From the NCBI RefSeq assembly GCF_001543325.1, contig NZ_CP013355.1:1456001-1520000 (forward strand): a DNA stretch of 64,000 nucleotides. The letters are read 5' to 3'. Numbering within the stretch: position 1 is the stretch's first letter; every line of letters begins with the position of its first letter. The translations under genes were made by a program, and so were the position numbers. The notes beneath the pieces are model-generated. The model did not search any database and was not told the DNA's origin. It saw only the letters and a list, made by a program, of their open reading frames with translations. This document shows positions 37,532 through 44,840 of this stretch, one piece after another. Source of the DNA: Lutibacter profundi (lineage in GTDB: Bacteria; Bacteroidota; Bacteroidia; Flavobacteriales; Flavobacteriaceae).

Positions 37532-38278
37532 TTAATTAGAAATTTTAGTTCTAAAATTCCCCATGGCTTCTTTCCCAATAGCATTAAATTCTTCTTCTGT
37601 TACCAGTTTTCCTTTATTAGGTTTTTTAATTTTAATTTTATTTTTAGGATTTAACATTAATTTTGTCATGGAATATTTAATATTTTGAACTGATAATTCT
37701 ACAATTAAACCAGGTAAACCACCATAACCTATAGGGCCAAACCCAATTGGTATTTGAGATGTGTACCAAGCATCAACTGGATGATTAAAGATCCCTTTAC
37801 TGTTTTCAACAACAAATATTGTTGTTGCTTTATAACATAAATAATTTCCTATTTTTTTAGTTTCATTATGCATCTTCCAATTCAGATTCTCAATAGTATT
37901 TTTAATAATGAACTCTTGTCCAAAAGCTTCCACTTCACGTAACCTCACATTTTGCTTTAGGTCTATGTACCAACTACCTCCACCTCCAAGAAGTAAGGCT
38001 AATCTATAATACCTATTCTCCTCAACTTCAAAATTTAAATTTTCAACAAAAAAAACACTCTCAAGGCCTTTAAATCTTAAAGTATAATTCAACTCCTTAA
38101 ATATATTTTTTAATTCATAGTCCTTATTTGATAAATAAGAATTTATATTCTCATTTGTCTTTGATTTACTTTTATTAACTAATTCCTTACTATAATGAAC
38201 TTCTCCAAAAATTGACTGACTATAAACATTACTAGAAGTAATATATATAAGTACCAAAACAATTACATATTTTTTCAT
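37532..38278 (-). CDS. GLPGLI family exported protein, paralogue 2
   Basis: 248 residues with a signal peptide (residues 1-20, SSNVYSQ). The defining motif is in YGGLPGLIVELSVQN (near residue 185), and NLNWKMHNETKKIGNYLCYK (near 130) parallels the other family member at 5061-5921. It ends NPKNKIKIKKPNKGKLVT and a short tail, shorter than the 286-residue paralogue. It is presumably exported and works with the receptor encoded 9 bases downstream. A hairpin at 38299-38324 separates it from the broken peptide gene upstream. Confidence 0.87.
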   Translation of the reverse strand: MKKYVIVLVLIYITSSNVYSQSIFGEVHYSKELVNKSKSKTNENINSYLSNKDYELKNIFKELNYTLRFKGLESVFFVENLNFEVEENRYYRLALLLGGGGSWYIDLKQNVRLREVEAFGQEFIIKNTIENLNWKMHNETKKIGNYLCYKATTIFVVENSKGIFNHPVDAWYTSQIPIGFGPIGYGGLPGLIVELSVQNIKYSMTKLMLNPKNKIKIKKPNKGKLVTEEEFNAIGKEAMGNFRTKISN

Positions 38279-38298
38279 AATTTTTTATTAATTTTCAA

Positions 38299-38324
38299 AA
38301 GGAGAACTAATTAAAGTTCTCCTT
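38299..38324 (-). promoter_or_regulatory. Intercistronic hairpin between the peptide gene and the GLPGLI gene
   Basis: Perfect 10-base arms AAGGAGAACT and AGTTCTCCTT with a 6-base loop. On the minus strand the stem is not followed by a T-run, so it is more likely an attenuating or mRNA-protecting hairpin than a full terminator. Confidence 0.5.
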
Positions 38325-38344
38325 ATAAACAATATTTATGTTTA

Positions 38345-38545
38345 TTACTCTTGCCAAGCCATACAATCTTCATATGCTTGATTCGCCTCCTCATATGCTT
38401 CTGCATATGAAGCTCCTTATTCTTCTGCCCAATCTCCAACATCCATAGCCATTTGTACACAATTAATTCCTTGTGCTAAGTTCATTGCATTTACAAAAGT
38501 TGTAACTGTAAATACAAATACCATACTTAATATAATTTTTTTCAT
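38345..38545 (-). pseudogene. Small secreted Cys-containing peptide gene with an in-frame stop
   Basis: The 67-codon frame starts at the ATG at 38543-38545 and has a clear signal peptide (MKKIILSMVFVFTVTTFVNA). A TAA at 38417-38419 is codon 43, cutting the product to 42 residues. The frame then stays open for 23 more codons, with acidic/aromatic repeats (GASYAEAYEEANQAYEDC) and the ending MAWQE before the normal stop at 38345-38347. The two Cys (codons 29 and 61) would be separated by the stop. One base change (GAA or CAA to TAA) explains it. A sequencing error or stop readthrough are alternatives. Confidence 0.6.
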
Positions 38546-38850
38546 AATTTTAAAAATTTAATTTGTTTGTATAGAGCAAATTGCTCTTTAATTTTGTAGT
38601 TTCTACGAGGAATGTTACTTTTGCAACAAACTCCTCATTGTTTAGGAAATTCTCTATTTCATAGGCAATACGTTTTAGTTAGACATTTATTTTGAAATAT
38701 CTTTGTTGTAACAACTAAAATTAATGGGGAGTTTTCATAAATACTCCTGCAACTTTTTTTGTAAATATATAAAAAAAAAAAACTTAAATAGTACGGTAAA
38801 ACCGTAAAATTAATATGGTTTTTCCTTACTATTTTGTGGTTTTGTATTTT
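38546..38850. other. Intergenic region upstream of the peptide gene
   Basis: No coding sequence is supported here. It holds a candidate operator at 38573-38587, a plus-strand TACTTTTG at 38616-38623 that leads to no gene, an A-run near 38771, and a second inverted repeat TACGGT-AAA-ACCGTA at 38792-38806. The AT content is very high. It forms the right-hand part of the repeat-bounded segment. Confidence 0.5.
38573..38587. promoter_or_regulatory. Candidate operator palindrome upstream of the peptide gene
   Basis: AGAGCAA-A-TTGCTCT is a perfect 7-base inverted repeat, 28 bases upstream of the peptide gene's ATG. The position and symmetry fit a dimeric repressor site, but no regulator has been tied to it. 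Confidence 0.3.
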
Positions 38851-38885
38851 AAAAACCTAAAACAAGAGGTCAAAAAAGGAAGTAA
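38851..38885 (+). repeat. Right copy of the 35-base direct repeat (orphan helicase C-terminus)
   Basis: These bases still encode KPKTRGQKRK and a TAA in frame, but the preceding sequence does not continue the helicase frame (a stop lies directly upstream). It is best read as the tail of a helicase gene copy left behind by an insertion or exchange. Confidence 0.85.
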
Positions 38886-38902
38886 ATTGGTTAACCTTTA
38901 CA

Positions 38903-38990
38903 ATTACGAGGAGTAATAGTGACGAAGTAATTTGTGACATTATAGTTCCAATCCAAAAGATTGCTTCAGTTTTTACTAAAACTTCGCAAT
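38903..38990. repeat. MITE-like inverted repeat (ATTACGAGG type)
   Basis: An 88-base imperfect inverted repeat: the left arm runs ATTACGAGGAGTAATAGTGA up to GAAGTAAT, and the right arm read backwards is ATTGCGAAGTTTTAGTAAAA up to GAAGCAAT. It belongs to the same kind of short non-coding repeats as 29585-29655. It lies between the orphan helicase end and the trigger factor terminator. Confidence 0.55.
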
Positions 38991-39013
38991 AACAAAATTT
39001 AATAAAATGACAT

Positions 39014-39054
39014 AAAAAAACTCCTTAATGATTTTCATTAAGGAGTTTTTTTAT
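39014..39054 (-). terminator. Intrinsic terminator after tig
   Basis: AAACTCCTTAATGA pairs with TCATTAAGGAGTTT around a short T-rich loop, with A-runs and T-runs on the flanks. It lies 18 bases beyond the trigger factor stop. Confidence 0.85.
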
Positions 39055-39071
39055 ATTGAATTTGAATTACT

Positions 39072-40394
39072 CTATTTGTAAACTTCTTTTACAAATTTTT
39101 CGTAGTTCAATTCCTTTACTTTAAACGTAATATTTTCTTTGTAAAAAGTTAATAATTTTTGACTTACTAATTGTTCTTGTAAACGCTTCGCTTCATCTTG
39201 GTTACTTAGCACTCTTTGTACAATCTCATCCAATTCTTTTTCCTCTGGATTTAATTGTCCGTATTGAGCCATTTGTGCTTTTACAAACCCTTTTGCGAAT
39301 TCTTGTAACTCTGCAAAATCAGTTTTTATATTATTATCTTTTAAAACTTTACCTTCTATTAATTGGTAGCGTAATGCTTTTTCTGATTTTTCAAATTCTT
39401 CCGATGCCTGTTCTGGAGTCATTGGCTTTTCACCAGCAACTGCTAACCATTTTTTTAAAAATTCAGCAGGCAATTCAAATTTTGTGTTTTCAACCAAATA
39501 TTCAGTAACATCATTTAGTAATTGTTGATCTGCTTGTGTTTGGAATTGTTTTTCAGCATCTTCTTTTATTTTTGCAACCAACTCCTCTTTAGATTTAACT
39601 ACGCCTGGTCCAAAAACTTTATCAAATAACTCTTGGTTTATCTCAGCAAGCTCCGTTGCATTAATCTCTTCAATAGTAAAAGTAACTGGAATATCCAATC
39701 CGTGAATAGCATCGTGATCTAACCCAAGTGCTCCCATTAATTTATGATCGTCAACAAATAACCCTTTTGTTTTTAACTCAATTACATCTCCAACTTTTTT
39801 ACCTAAAAACTTTTTTTGGTTTGTTTTTCCTTTAACATCTTCAAAAGCAATGGTAGATTTTTTAGTAATTTCTTTTTCTTCATTAACAAAAGTTCCTGTA
39901 ATATTTACACCTTCTTCAACAACTGGTTTAGGAACAATTTTCCCGTAACGCTTTTGAATATTTTCAACTTCTTTTTCTAATAATTCTTCGTCTGCAATAA
40001 TGTTGTATTGGGTAATTTTCTTTTTAGCATCTAAATCAACTTCAAACTGAGGAGCTAATCCTAATTCAAATTCAAACAAATAATCCTCGGCTTCCCAAGA
40101 AAAATCGTCTTGCATTTTTGGCAATGGATTTCCAAGAATGTCAAGTTTTTCTTCCACTAAAAAATTATTTAATGATTCTTGTAGCAATTTATTCACCTCA
40201 TCAATCATTATTGATTTTCCGTATTGTTTTTTTACCATTCCCATTGGTACTTGCCCTTTTCTAAATCCGGGAATATCTGCTTTTTTACGGTAATCTTTTA
40301 AAATAGTTGCTACTTTATCTTGGTAATCAGCAGCTGAAATTTCAACTTTCACTACTGCATTTAACGCATCAATATTTTCTTTTGTAATATTCAT
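39072..40394 (-). CDS. tig: Trigger factor
   Basis: 440 residues, a ribosome-associated chaperone that holds nascent chains. The N-terminal ribosome-binding domain carries the GFRKGQVPMGMVKKQYG signature (about 43-59). The middle FKBP-type domain (about 155-240) is recognisable but divergent, and the rest is the helical C-terminal chaperone domain. The length fits the family (about 430-450). In many bacteria it is followed by clpP and clpX; here the order tig, clpP, clpX on the minus strand persists but with 7.4 kb of opposite-strand and inserted genes between. Promoter element at 40435-40442. Confidence 0.93.
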   Translation of the reverse strand: MNITKENIDALNAVVKVEISAADYQDKVATILKDYRKKADIPGFRKGQVPMGMVKKQYGKSIMIDEVNKLLQESLNNFLVEEKLDILGNPLPKMQDDFSWEAEDYLFEFELGLAPQFEVDLDAKKKITQYNIIADEELLEKEVENIQKRYGKIVPKPVVEEGVNITGTFVNEEKEITKKSTIAFEDVKGKTNQKKFLGKKVGDVIELKTKGLFVDDHKLMGALGLDHDAIHGLDIPVTFTIEEINATELAEINQELFDKVFGPGVVKSKEELVAKIKEDAEKQFQTQADQQLLNDVTEYLVENTKFELPAEFLKKWLAVAGEKPMTPEQASEEFEKSEKALRYQLIEGKVLKDNNIKTDFAELQEFAKGFVKAQMAQYGQLNPEEKELDEIVQRVLSNQDEAKRLQEQLVSQKLLTFYKENITFKVKELNYEKFVKEVYK

Positions 40395-40434
40395 TATTAT
40401 GCTTTTTTATCTTAAATCATTAAAAAATCGGGTG

Positions 40435-40442
40435 CAAAATTA
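40435..40442 (-). promoter_or_regulatory. -7 element TAATTTTG for tig
   Basis: TAATTTTG on the minus strand, 41 bases upstream of the tig start. Confidence 0.45.
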
Positions 40443-40484
40443 CTGTTTTTTATGAACTTCGCAAAGTATTTAACTTATTCTATT

Positions 40485-40838
40485 TCAACTATTTTCATTA
40501 TTTTCATTTAAAAATGAATAGAAGAACGATTGAAATAGTGATAATAACAAACTAAACAATAGAGCTATCCAAAAACCTGAGACTGCAAATCCACTCACAA
40601 AATAATCTGCTAACAATATAATTACTGCATTAATTACCAGTAAAAACAATCCTAAAGTTACAATGGTTGCAGGTAGTGTAAAAAAGATAAGCAATGGTTT
40701 TACTGTAACTCTTAACAATCCTAAAACAATTGCTACAATAATTGCACTGGTATAATTTGCAATTTCAATACCGGGTAAAAACTTTGCTAATATTACAACT
40801 GCAACTGCTGTTAATAATACTTTTAAAATTAATTTCAT
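40485..40838 (-). CDS. Phage-holin-family-IV-like membrane protein
   Basis: 117 residues with four hydrophobic helices and the sequence VTVKPLLIFFTLPATIVTLG, a clear match to the PF04020-type membrane family. Despite the name these are ordinary chromosomal genes in many bacteria, with unknown function, and no phage genes are near. It lies between trigger factor and the alpha/beta hydrolase on the minus strand. Confidence 0.85.
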   Translation of the reverse strand: MKLILKVLLTAVAVVILAKFLPGIEIANYTSAIIVAIVLGLLRVTVKPLLIFFTLPATIVTLGLFLLVINAVIILLADYFVSGFAVSGFWIALLFSLLLSLFQSFFYSFLNENNENS

Positions 40839-40892
40839 TTTTTTAATTTATAATGAGTTTTAAAACGAACTATAATTGTGCCAATTTTATTT

Positions 40893-41657
40893 TTAAGCTA
40901 AAAACCTGACAACTTCATTATAAAATTGCGTTGGATTCTCTGCGTGAAGCCAATGTCCTGCATTTTTGACAGTTACAATTTGAGCATTTGGAAAATGCGC
41001 TAAAATTAATGGCTTATCTTTGGTTGTTATATAATTTGAATTCTCACCTTTTAAAAACAATGTATCTCCTTCAAAATGGGTGAAAGAAGGTAAGGCCTCT
41101 CCAACTACTGCATTATTTTCAGTTAAACTTTGTAAATTAAAACGATAATCTAATTTTCCTTTTTCTTTCCAATATACATTTTTTAATAAAAACTGAATAA
41201 TTCCTTGTTCCTTAATATAAATTTTTAATACTTCTTCAACTTTTTTTCGTGTGTTGTGTATTGAAAAATTAACTTCGTTTAAGGCTTCCAATATTTGTTG
41301 ATGATGTGGTTTATAAGCTCTAGGGCTAATATCTGCTACAATTAATTTATTCATTAATTCTGGAAAAGTAACGGCAAAAAGCATAGCTACTTTTCCTCCC
41401 ATAGAATGTCCCAATAGAATAATATTCTGTAAATTATGATATTGAATGTATTGGTATAAATCTTCTACTAATAATTCATAATCAAAATCGTCACTGTGAA
41501 AACTTCTTCCATGGTTACGCTGATCTATTAAATGTACTTGAAAATTTTCTGCAAATTTATTTCCTAATGATTTCCAGTTATCACTCATTCCAAAATAACC
41601 GTGCAGTATAAGCAATGGCATCCCCTTTCCTAAAATTGTTGAGTGTAAAATTTTCAT
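40893..41657 (-). CDS. Alpha/beta-fold hydrolase (YbfF-like)
   Basis: 254 residues. It shows LILHGYFGMSDNWKSLGNKF (oxyanion-hole region HGYFG), the nucleophile elbow GHSMGGKVAM (Ser near residue 96), an acid residue region, and the late His in NAGHWLHAENPTQFYNEV. The closest resemblance is to the YbfF esterase group; the substrate is unknown. Its ATG overlaps the pdxJ stop by 4 bases (ATGA), so the two are co-translated, but no functional link to vitamin B6 is known. Confidence 0.88.
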   Translation of the reverse strand: MKILHSTILGKGMPLLILHGYFGMSDNWKSLGNKFAENFQVHLIDQRNHGRSFHSDDFDYELLVEDLYQYIQYHNLQNIILLGHSMGGKVAMLFAVTFPELMNKLIVADISPRAYKPHHQQILEALNEVNFSIHNTRKKVEEVLKIYIKEQGIIQFLLKNVYWKEKGKLDYRFNLQSLTENNAVVGEALPSFTHFEGDTLFLKGENSNYITTKDKPLILAHFPNAQIVTVKNAGHWLHAENPTQFYNEVVRFLA

Positions 41658-42382
41658 TGTTTAGATGCCATACTTAATTTATATTTATACATGTTAATCA
41701 CATTCTCTAACCCTAAATACAACGATTCTGTAATTAATGCATGACCGATGGAAACTTCGCTTAAATTTGGAATGTTTTCAGCAAAAAATTGAATATTATC
41801 AAGGCTCAAATCGTGCCCGGCATTTATTCCTAAACCAAGTTCTGCTGCCAAAATAGCACTTTTAGTATATGGCTGAATAGCTTTCTTATTACCCAATCCA
41901 TACTGTGTTGCAAATTCTTCGGTATACAATTCAATTCTATCTGCTCCTGTAGTTGCAGCAGCCTCAATTAGATTTAAATTGGCATCAATAAAAATAGAAG
42001 TTCTTATTCCTTTTAATTTAAATTCGGCAATAATTTCTTTTAAAAACGATTGATGTTTTATAGTGTCCCAACCGGCATTTGATGTAACAGCGTCAACAGC
42101 ATCAGGTACTAAAGTTACTTGTGTTGGGCATATTTCTAGTACCATTTCCATAAATTTAGAGATTGGGTTTCCTTCAATATTAAATTCAGTAGTTACTATT
42201 TTTTTTAAATCATATGCATCTTGATAACGGATATGACGTTCATCAGGTCTCGGATGAATGGTAATCCCATCAGCTCCAAAGTCTTGAATATCAGAAGACA
42301 CCTTTACAACATTAGGAAAATCACCTCCCCTAGAATTACGTAATGTTGCTATTTTATTTACATTTACACTTAATTTTATCAT
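41654..42382 (-). CDS. pdxJ: Pyridoxine 5'-phosphate synthase
   Basis: 242 residues, a TIM-barrel enzyme that condenses 1-deoxyxylulose 5-phosphate with 3-amino-2-oxopropyl phosphate to make pyridoxine 5'-phosphate. Family motifs: KLSVNVNKIATLRNSRGG at the N-terminus, ITIHPRPDERHI (about 40-51), VTLVPDAVDAVTSNAGWD and GINAGHDLSLDN with SIGHALI. The presence of PdxJ implies the DXP-dependent vitamin B6 route. A TAAATTTG promoter element lies at 42414-42421. Confidence 0.97.
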   Translation of the reverse strand: MIKLSVNVNKIATLRNSRGGDFPNVVKVSSDIQDFGADGITIHPRPDERHIRYQDAYDLKKIVTTEFNIEGNPISKFMEMVLEICPTQVTLVPDAVDAVTSNAGWDTIKHQSFLKEIIAEFKLKGIRTSIFIDANLNLIEAAATTGADRIELYTEEFATQYGLGNKKAIQPYTKSAILAAELGLGINAGHDLSLDNIQFFAENIPNLSEVSIGHALITESLYLGLENVINMYKYKLSMASKQ

Positions 42383-42413
42383 TCTTAAAACACATTAATT
42401 TAAATTAGGTAAG

Positions 42414-42421
42414 CAAATTTA
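42414..42421 (-). promoter_or_regulatory. -7 element TAAATTTG for pdxJ
   Basis: TAAATTTG on the minus strand, 32 bases upstream of the pdxJ start. Confidence 0.45.
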
Positions 42422-42482
42422 CGAAGTAAGAATATGATTTTGGTTTTATTTTTGATTAATTTGTACTATAATAGTAATTAAA

Positions 42483-43142
42483 ATGAAAACTATCCCATAC
42501 ATATTAAAGGAATTTAAAGCGTTTACCTTACAAACAAAGATTGCCGATGTGAAGTCTCTTTTTAATGAAACTACATATTCTCATTTCCCTATTGTAAAAA
42601 ACAAGCAACTTATTGGTTTAGTTTCTGAAACTGATATGCAAGGAATTACAGAAGACAATAAAGAGTTAAAAGATTTTCAACTTTTATTTAGTTTATTCTT
42701 TACAGAAGAAAACAATAATTTATTAGAAATTTTGAAGGTTTTTGCTTTAAATGAAACAAATTTAATTCCAGTTATTAGTATTGAGAAAGAATATTTGGGT
42801 TACTATGATTTAATTGACGTATTGCACGTATATAGAAATACACCTTTTTTAAATAACGAAGGCTCTATTTTAATTTTAGAAAAAGAAATTAGAGATTACT
42901 CATTTAGCGAAATTTGTCAAATTGTAGAATCTGATAACGGTAAAATATTAGGTGTTTTTATTTCTGAAAGCAATTCAACTTCAGTAAAAATAACCCTCAA
43001 ATTTAGTTCACAAGATGTAAACGAAATTATACAGTCTTTCAGACGTTATGGCTATAAAGTTCTTTCCAATCATAAAGAAGATTACTATTTGGAAGAATTA
43101 AAAGACAGAACCAACTACCTACAAAAATACTTAAACATTTAA
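42483..43142 (+). CDS. CBS domain-containing protein
   Basis: 219 residues. Two CBS motifs span about residues 10-125, with FPIVKNKQLIGLVSETDMQG and NLIPVISIEKEYLGYYDLID as the typical strand-loop signatures. The C-terminal 85 residues form a separate alpha/beta part, with a segment near 150-200 that looks like a small regulatory (ACT-like) fold; that is weak. It ends 2 bases before the NAD kinase gene and is probably co-transcribed with it. CBS pairs bind adenine nucleotides, so an energy- or NAD(P)-related input is possible but unproven. Confidence 0.88.
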   Translation: MKTIPYILKEFKAFTLQTKIADVKSLFNETTYSHFPIVKNKQLIGLVSETDMQGITEDNKELKDFQLLFSLFFTEENNNLLEILKVFALNETNLIPVISIEKEYLGYYDLIDVLHVYRNTPFLNNEGSILILEKEIRDYSFSEICQIVESDNGKILGVFISESNSTSVKITLKFSSQDVNEIIQSFRRYGYKVLSNHKEDYYLEELKDRTNYLQKYLNI

Positions 43143-43144
43143 GG

Positions 43145-44026
43145 ATGAAAATTGCTATTTACGGTCAGTATTACAAACCTGAAGATAAAAAATATGTTGA
43201 AGAATTATTTGATGTACTGAAAAGTAATTCTGTAACATTTGTTGTTGAAAAAAATTACTATTCAGGCTTAAAAAAACATCTTGAAGTTTCAGCAGTTAAA
43301 ACATTTCGCTCACATAAAGAATTAGATAATTCCTTTAATTTTATGATTACAATTGGAGGTGATGGTACTATTTTAAGAGCCGTAACTTTTATTAGAAATT
43401 CTAATATTCCCATTGTTGGTATAAATACAGGCAGGTTAGGTTTTTTAGCAACTGTTCAAAAAGAAGAAATAAGAAACGCTATTGAACAACTTATTAAAGG
43501 TGAATTTATAGTTAAAGAGCGCACACTACTAAGCGTTATTACGGCTCCTAAAATTAAAAATTTAGCTACATTAAATTTTGCACTAAATGAAGTTTCAGTA
43601 AACAGAAAAAATACAGCTTCAATGATAACAGTTGAGACATACTTAGATAATGAGTATTTAACTTCTTATTGGGCAGATGGGTTAATAATAGCAACTCCAA
43701 CAGGCTCTACAGGATATTCTTTAAGTTGTGGAGGTCCAATAATTACACCTCAAGCCAAAAGTTTTGTGCTAACACCTATAGCTCCACACAATTTAAATGC
43801 AAGGCCTTTAGTAATACCTGATGATACAATTATAAAATTTAAAGTAAGCGGTAGAGAAGATAAATTTTTCTTATCATTAGATTCACGAATTACAACCATT
43901 AAGCGAAATACTGAAGTACAGGTAAAAAAGTCTAAATTTAACTTAAAAATGGTACAACTAAATAAACAAACGTTTATTAAAACACTTCGTGAGAAATTAC
44001 TTTGGGGGCAAGATACCAGAAATTAA
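43145..44026 (+). CDS. nadK: NAD kinase
   Basis: 293 residues, phosphorylating NAD+ to NADP+. The GGDGT signature is in ITIGGDGTILRAVTF (about 66), followed by GINTGRLGFLATV, LNEVSVNRK and the dimer and substrate region YWADGLIIATPTGSTGYSLS and APHNLNARPLVIPDD. The length and motifs fit the bacterial family. It is encoded 2 bases after the CBS protein and precedes a DUF6089 gene with its own promoter. Confidence 0.97.
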   Translation: MKIAIYGQYYKPEDKKYVEELFDVLKSNSVTFVVEKNYYSGLKKHLEVSAVKTFRSHKELDNSFNFMITIGGDGTILRAVTFIRNSNIPIVGINTGRLGFLATVQKEEIRNAIEQLIKGEFIVKERTLLSVITAPKIKNLATLNFALNEVSVNRKNTASMITVETYLDNEYLTSYWADGLIIATPTGSTGYSLSCGGPIITPQAKSFVLTPIAPHNLNARPLVIPDDTIIKFKVSGREDKFFLSLDSRITTIKRNTEVQVKKSKFNLKMVQLNKQTFIKTLREKLLWGQDTRN

Positions 44027-44136
44027 TTTTAATACGTATTCATAAAAAAGTAGTTTGTTAAAACTACAATAATTTCATTTATAAGCAGTTTAACAAAAAA
44101 GACTTTGCATAACTTCAATAAACAATGATATTTATT

Positions 44137-44144
44137 TATATTTG
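44137..44144 (+). promoter_or_regulatory. -7 element TATATTTG for the DUF6089–bamA run
   Basis: TATATTTG, 15 bases upstream of the ATG at 44160; the TTG at 44142 falls inside it and was rejected as a start. Confidence 0.5.
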
Positions 44145-44159
44145 CACGCTATTTTATTT

Positions 44160-44840
44160 ATGAAAAAACTAGTTTTACTTATTACATTTATCTGTGTTAC
44201 AAACACTTCCAATGCGCAAATTAACGAAGTTGGTTTATTTATAGGTGGTAGCAATTATATTGGAGATATAGGCCCTGAGTACTATATAAACCCAACTAAT
44301 ATTATGGGAGGAGTAATTTACAAATGGAATATGAACCCACGAATTTCTTTTAGAGGAACATTCACCTATGCCGCAATAAAGTCTGACGATAAAAATGCTA
44401 CAAACAGAGAACGCTACTTTAGAGGTATAGGATTTAAAAATAGCATAAAAGAATTGGCTGTAGGTATTGAGTTTAATTATTTTAATTACAACCTAGACGA
44501 TTACAGAAACACATACACTCCCTATTTACTACTAGAATTTGCGGCCTTTAATTATAATATTGTAGTAGCAGAAACAGCTCCATTACAATATCAATATGCT
44601 TCAAAAACAGCATTTGCAATACCTTTCGGTATTGGTTATAAAACAAAATTATTTCAAGATTTTGCCATTGCTTTTGAATTAAGAGCTAGGTATACTTTTG
44701 TAGATGATATAGATTATAATAACAATAATATAAAATCTTTAACCTTTGGAAACCCTAATAGTAACGACTGGTATATTTTAAGTGGTATATCTTTAGTTTA
44801 CACTTTTGGAAGACCAGCCTGCTATTCAAGTCCATTTTAA
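44160..44840 (+). CDS. DUF6089 family outer-membrane protein
   Basis: 226 residues from the ATG at 44160. It has a signal peptide (KLVLLITFICVTNTSNAQ, about 1-20), then a small beta-barrel-like domain with VGLFIGGSNYIGDIGPEYYI at the start and repeated aromatic strands (e.g. TYTPYLLLEFAAFNY). This fits DUF6089, an outer-membrane family of unknown function. Its stop overlaps the uppS ATG by one base (TAATG) and it seems to be part of an envelope-building run with uppS, bamA and OmpH genes. Confidence 0.85.
   Translation: MKKLVLLITFICVTNTSNAQINEVGLFIGGSNYIGDIGPEYYINPTNIMGGVIYKWNMNPRISFRGTFTYAAIKSDDKNATNRERYFRGIGFKNSIKELAVGIEFNYFNYNLDDYRNTYTPYLLLEFAAFNYNIVVAETAPLQYQYASKTAFAIPFGIGYKTKLFQDFAIAFELRARYTFVDDIDYNNNNIKSLTFGNPNSNDWYILSGISLVYTFGRPACYSSPF

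Larger units (their letters stand above)
34850..38850. mobile_element. Putative inserted cassette between direct repeats (receptor, GLPGLI, broken peptide)
   Basis: The segment is bounded by the 35-base repeats at 34815-34849 and 38851-38885. It carries the receptor-like gene, the GLPGLI gene and the broken peptide gene, all on the minus strand. The right repeat carries a full synonymous helicase C-terminus without the helicase gene in front of it, as expected if a DNA segment was inserted at, or exchanged with, the 3' end of the helicase gene. No integrase or transposase gene is present, so the mechanism is unknown. Confidence 0.55.

Noticed and set aside
34850-38850. Integrative element with its own recombinase
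   Set aside because: All three genes between the repeats are accounted for and none resembles an integrase or transposase, so only a passive cassette can be supported.
40485-40838. Prophage remnant suggested by the holin-like name
   Set aside because: The family is a common chromosomal membrane family and no other phage gene is near.
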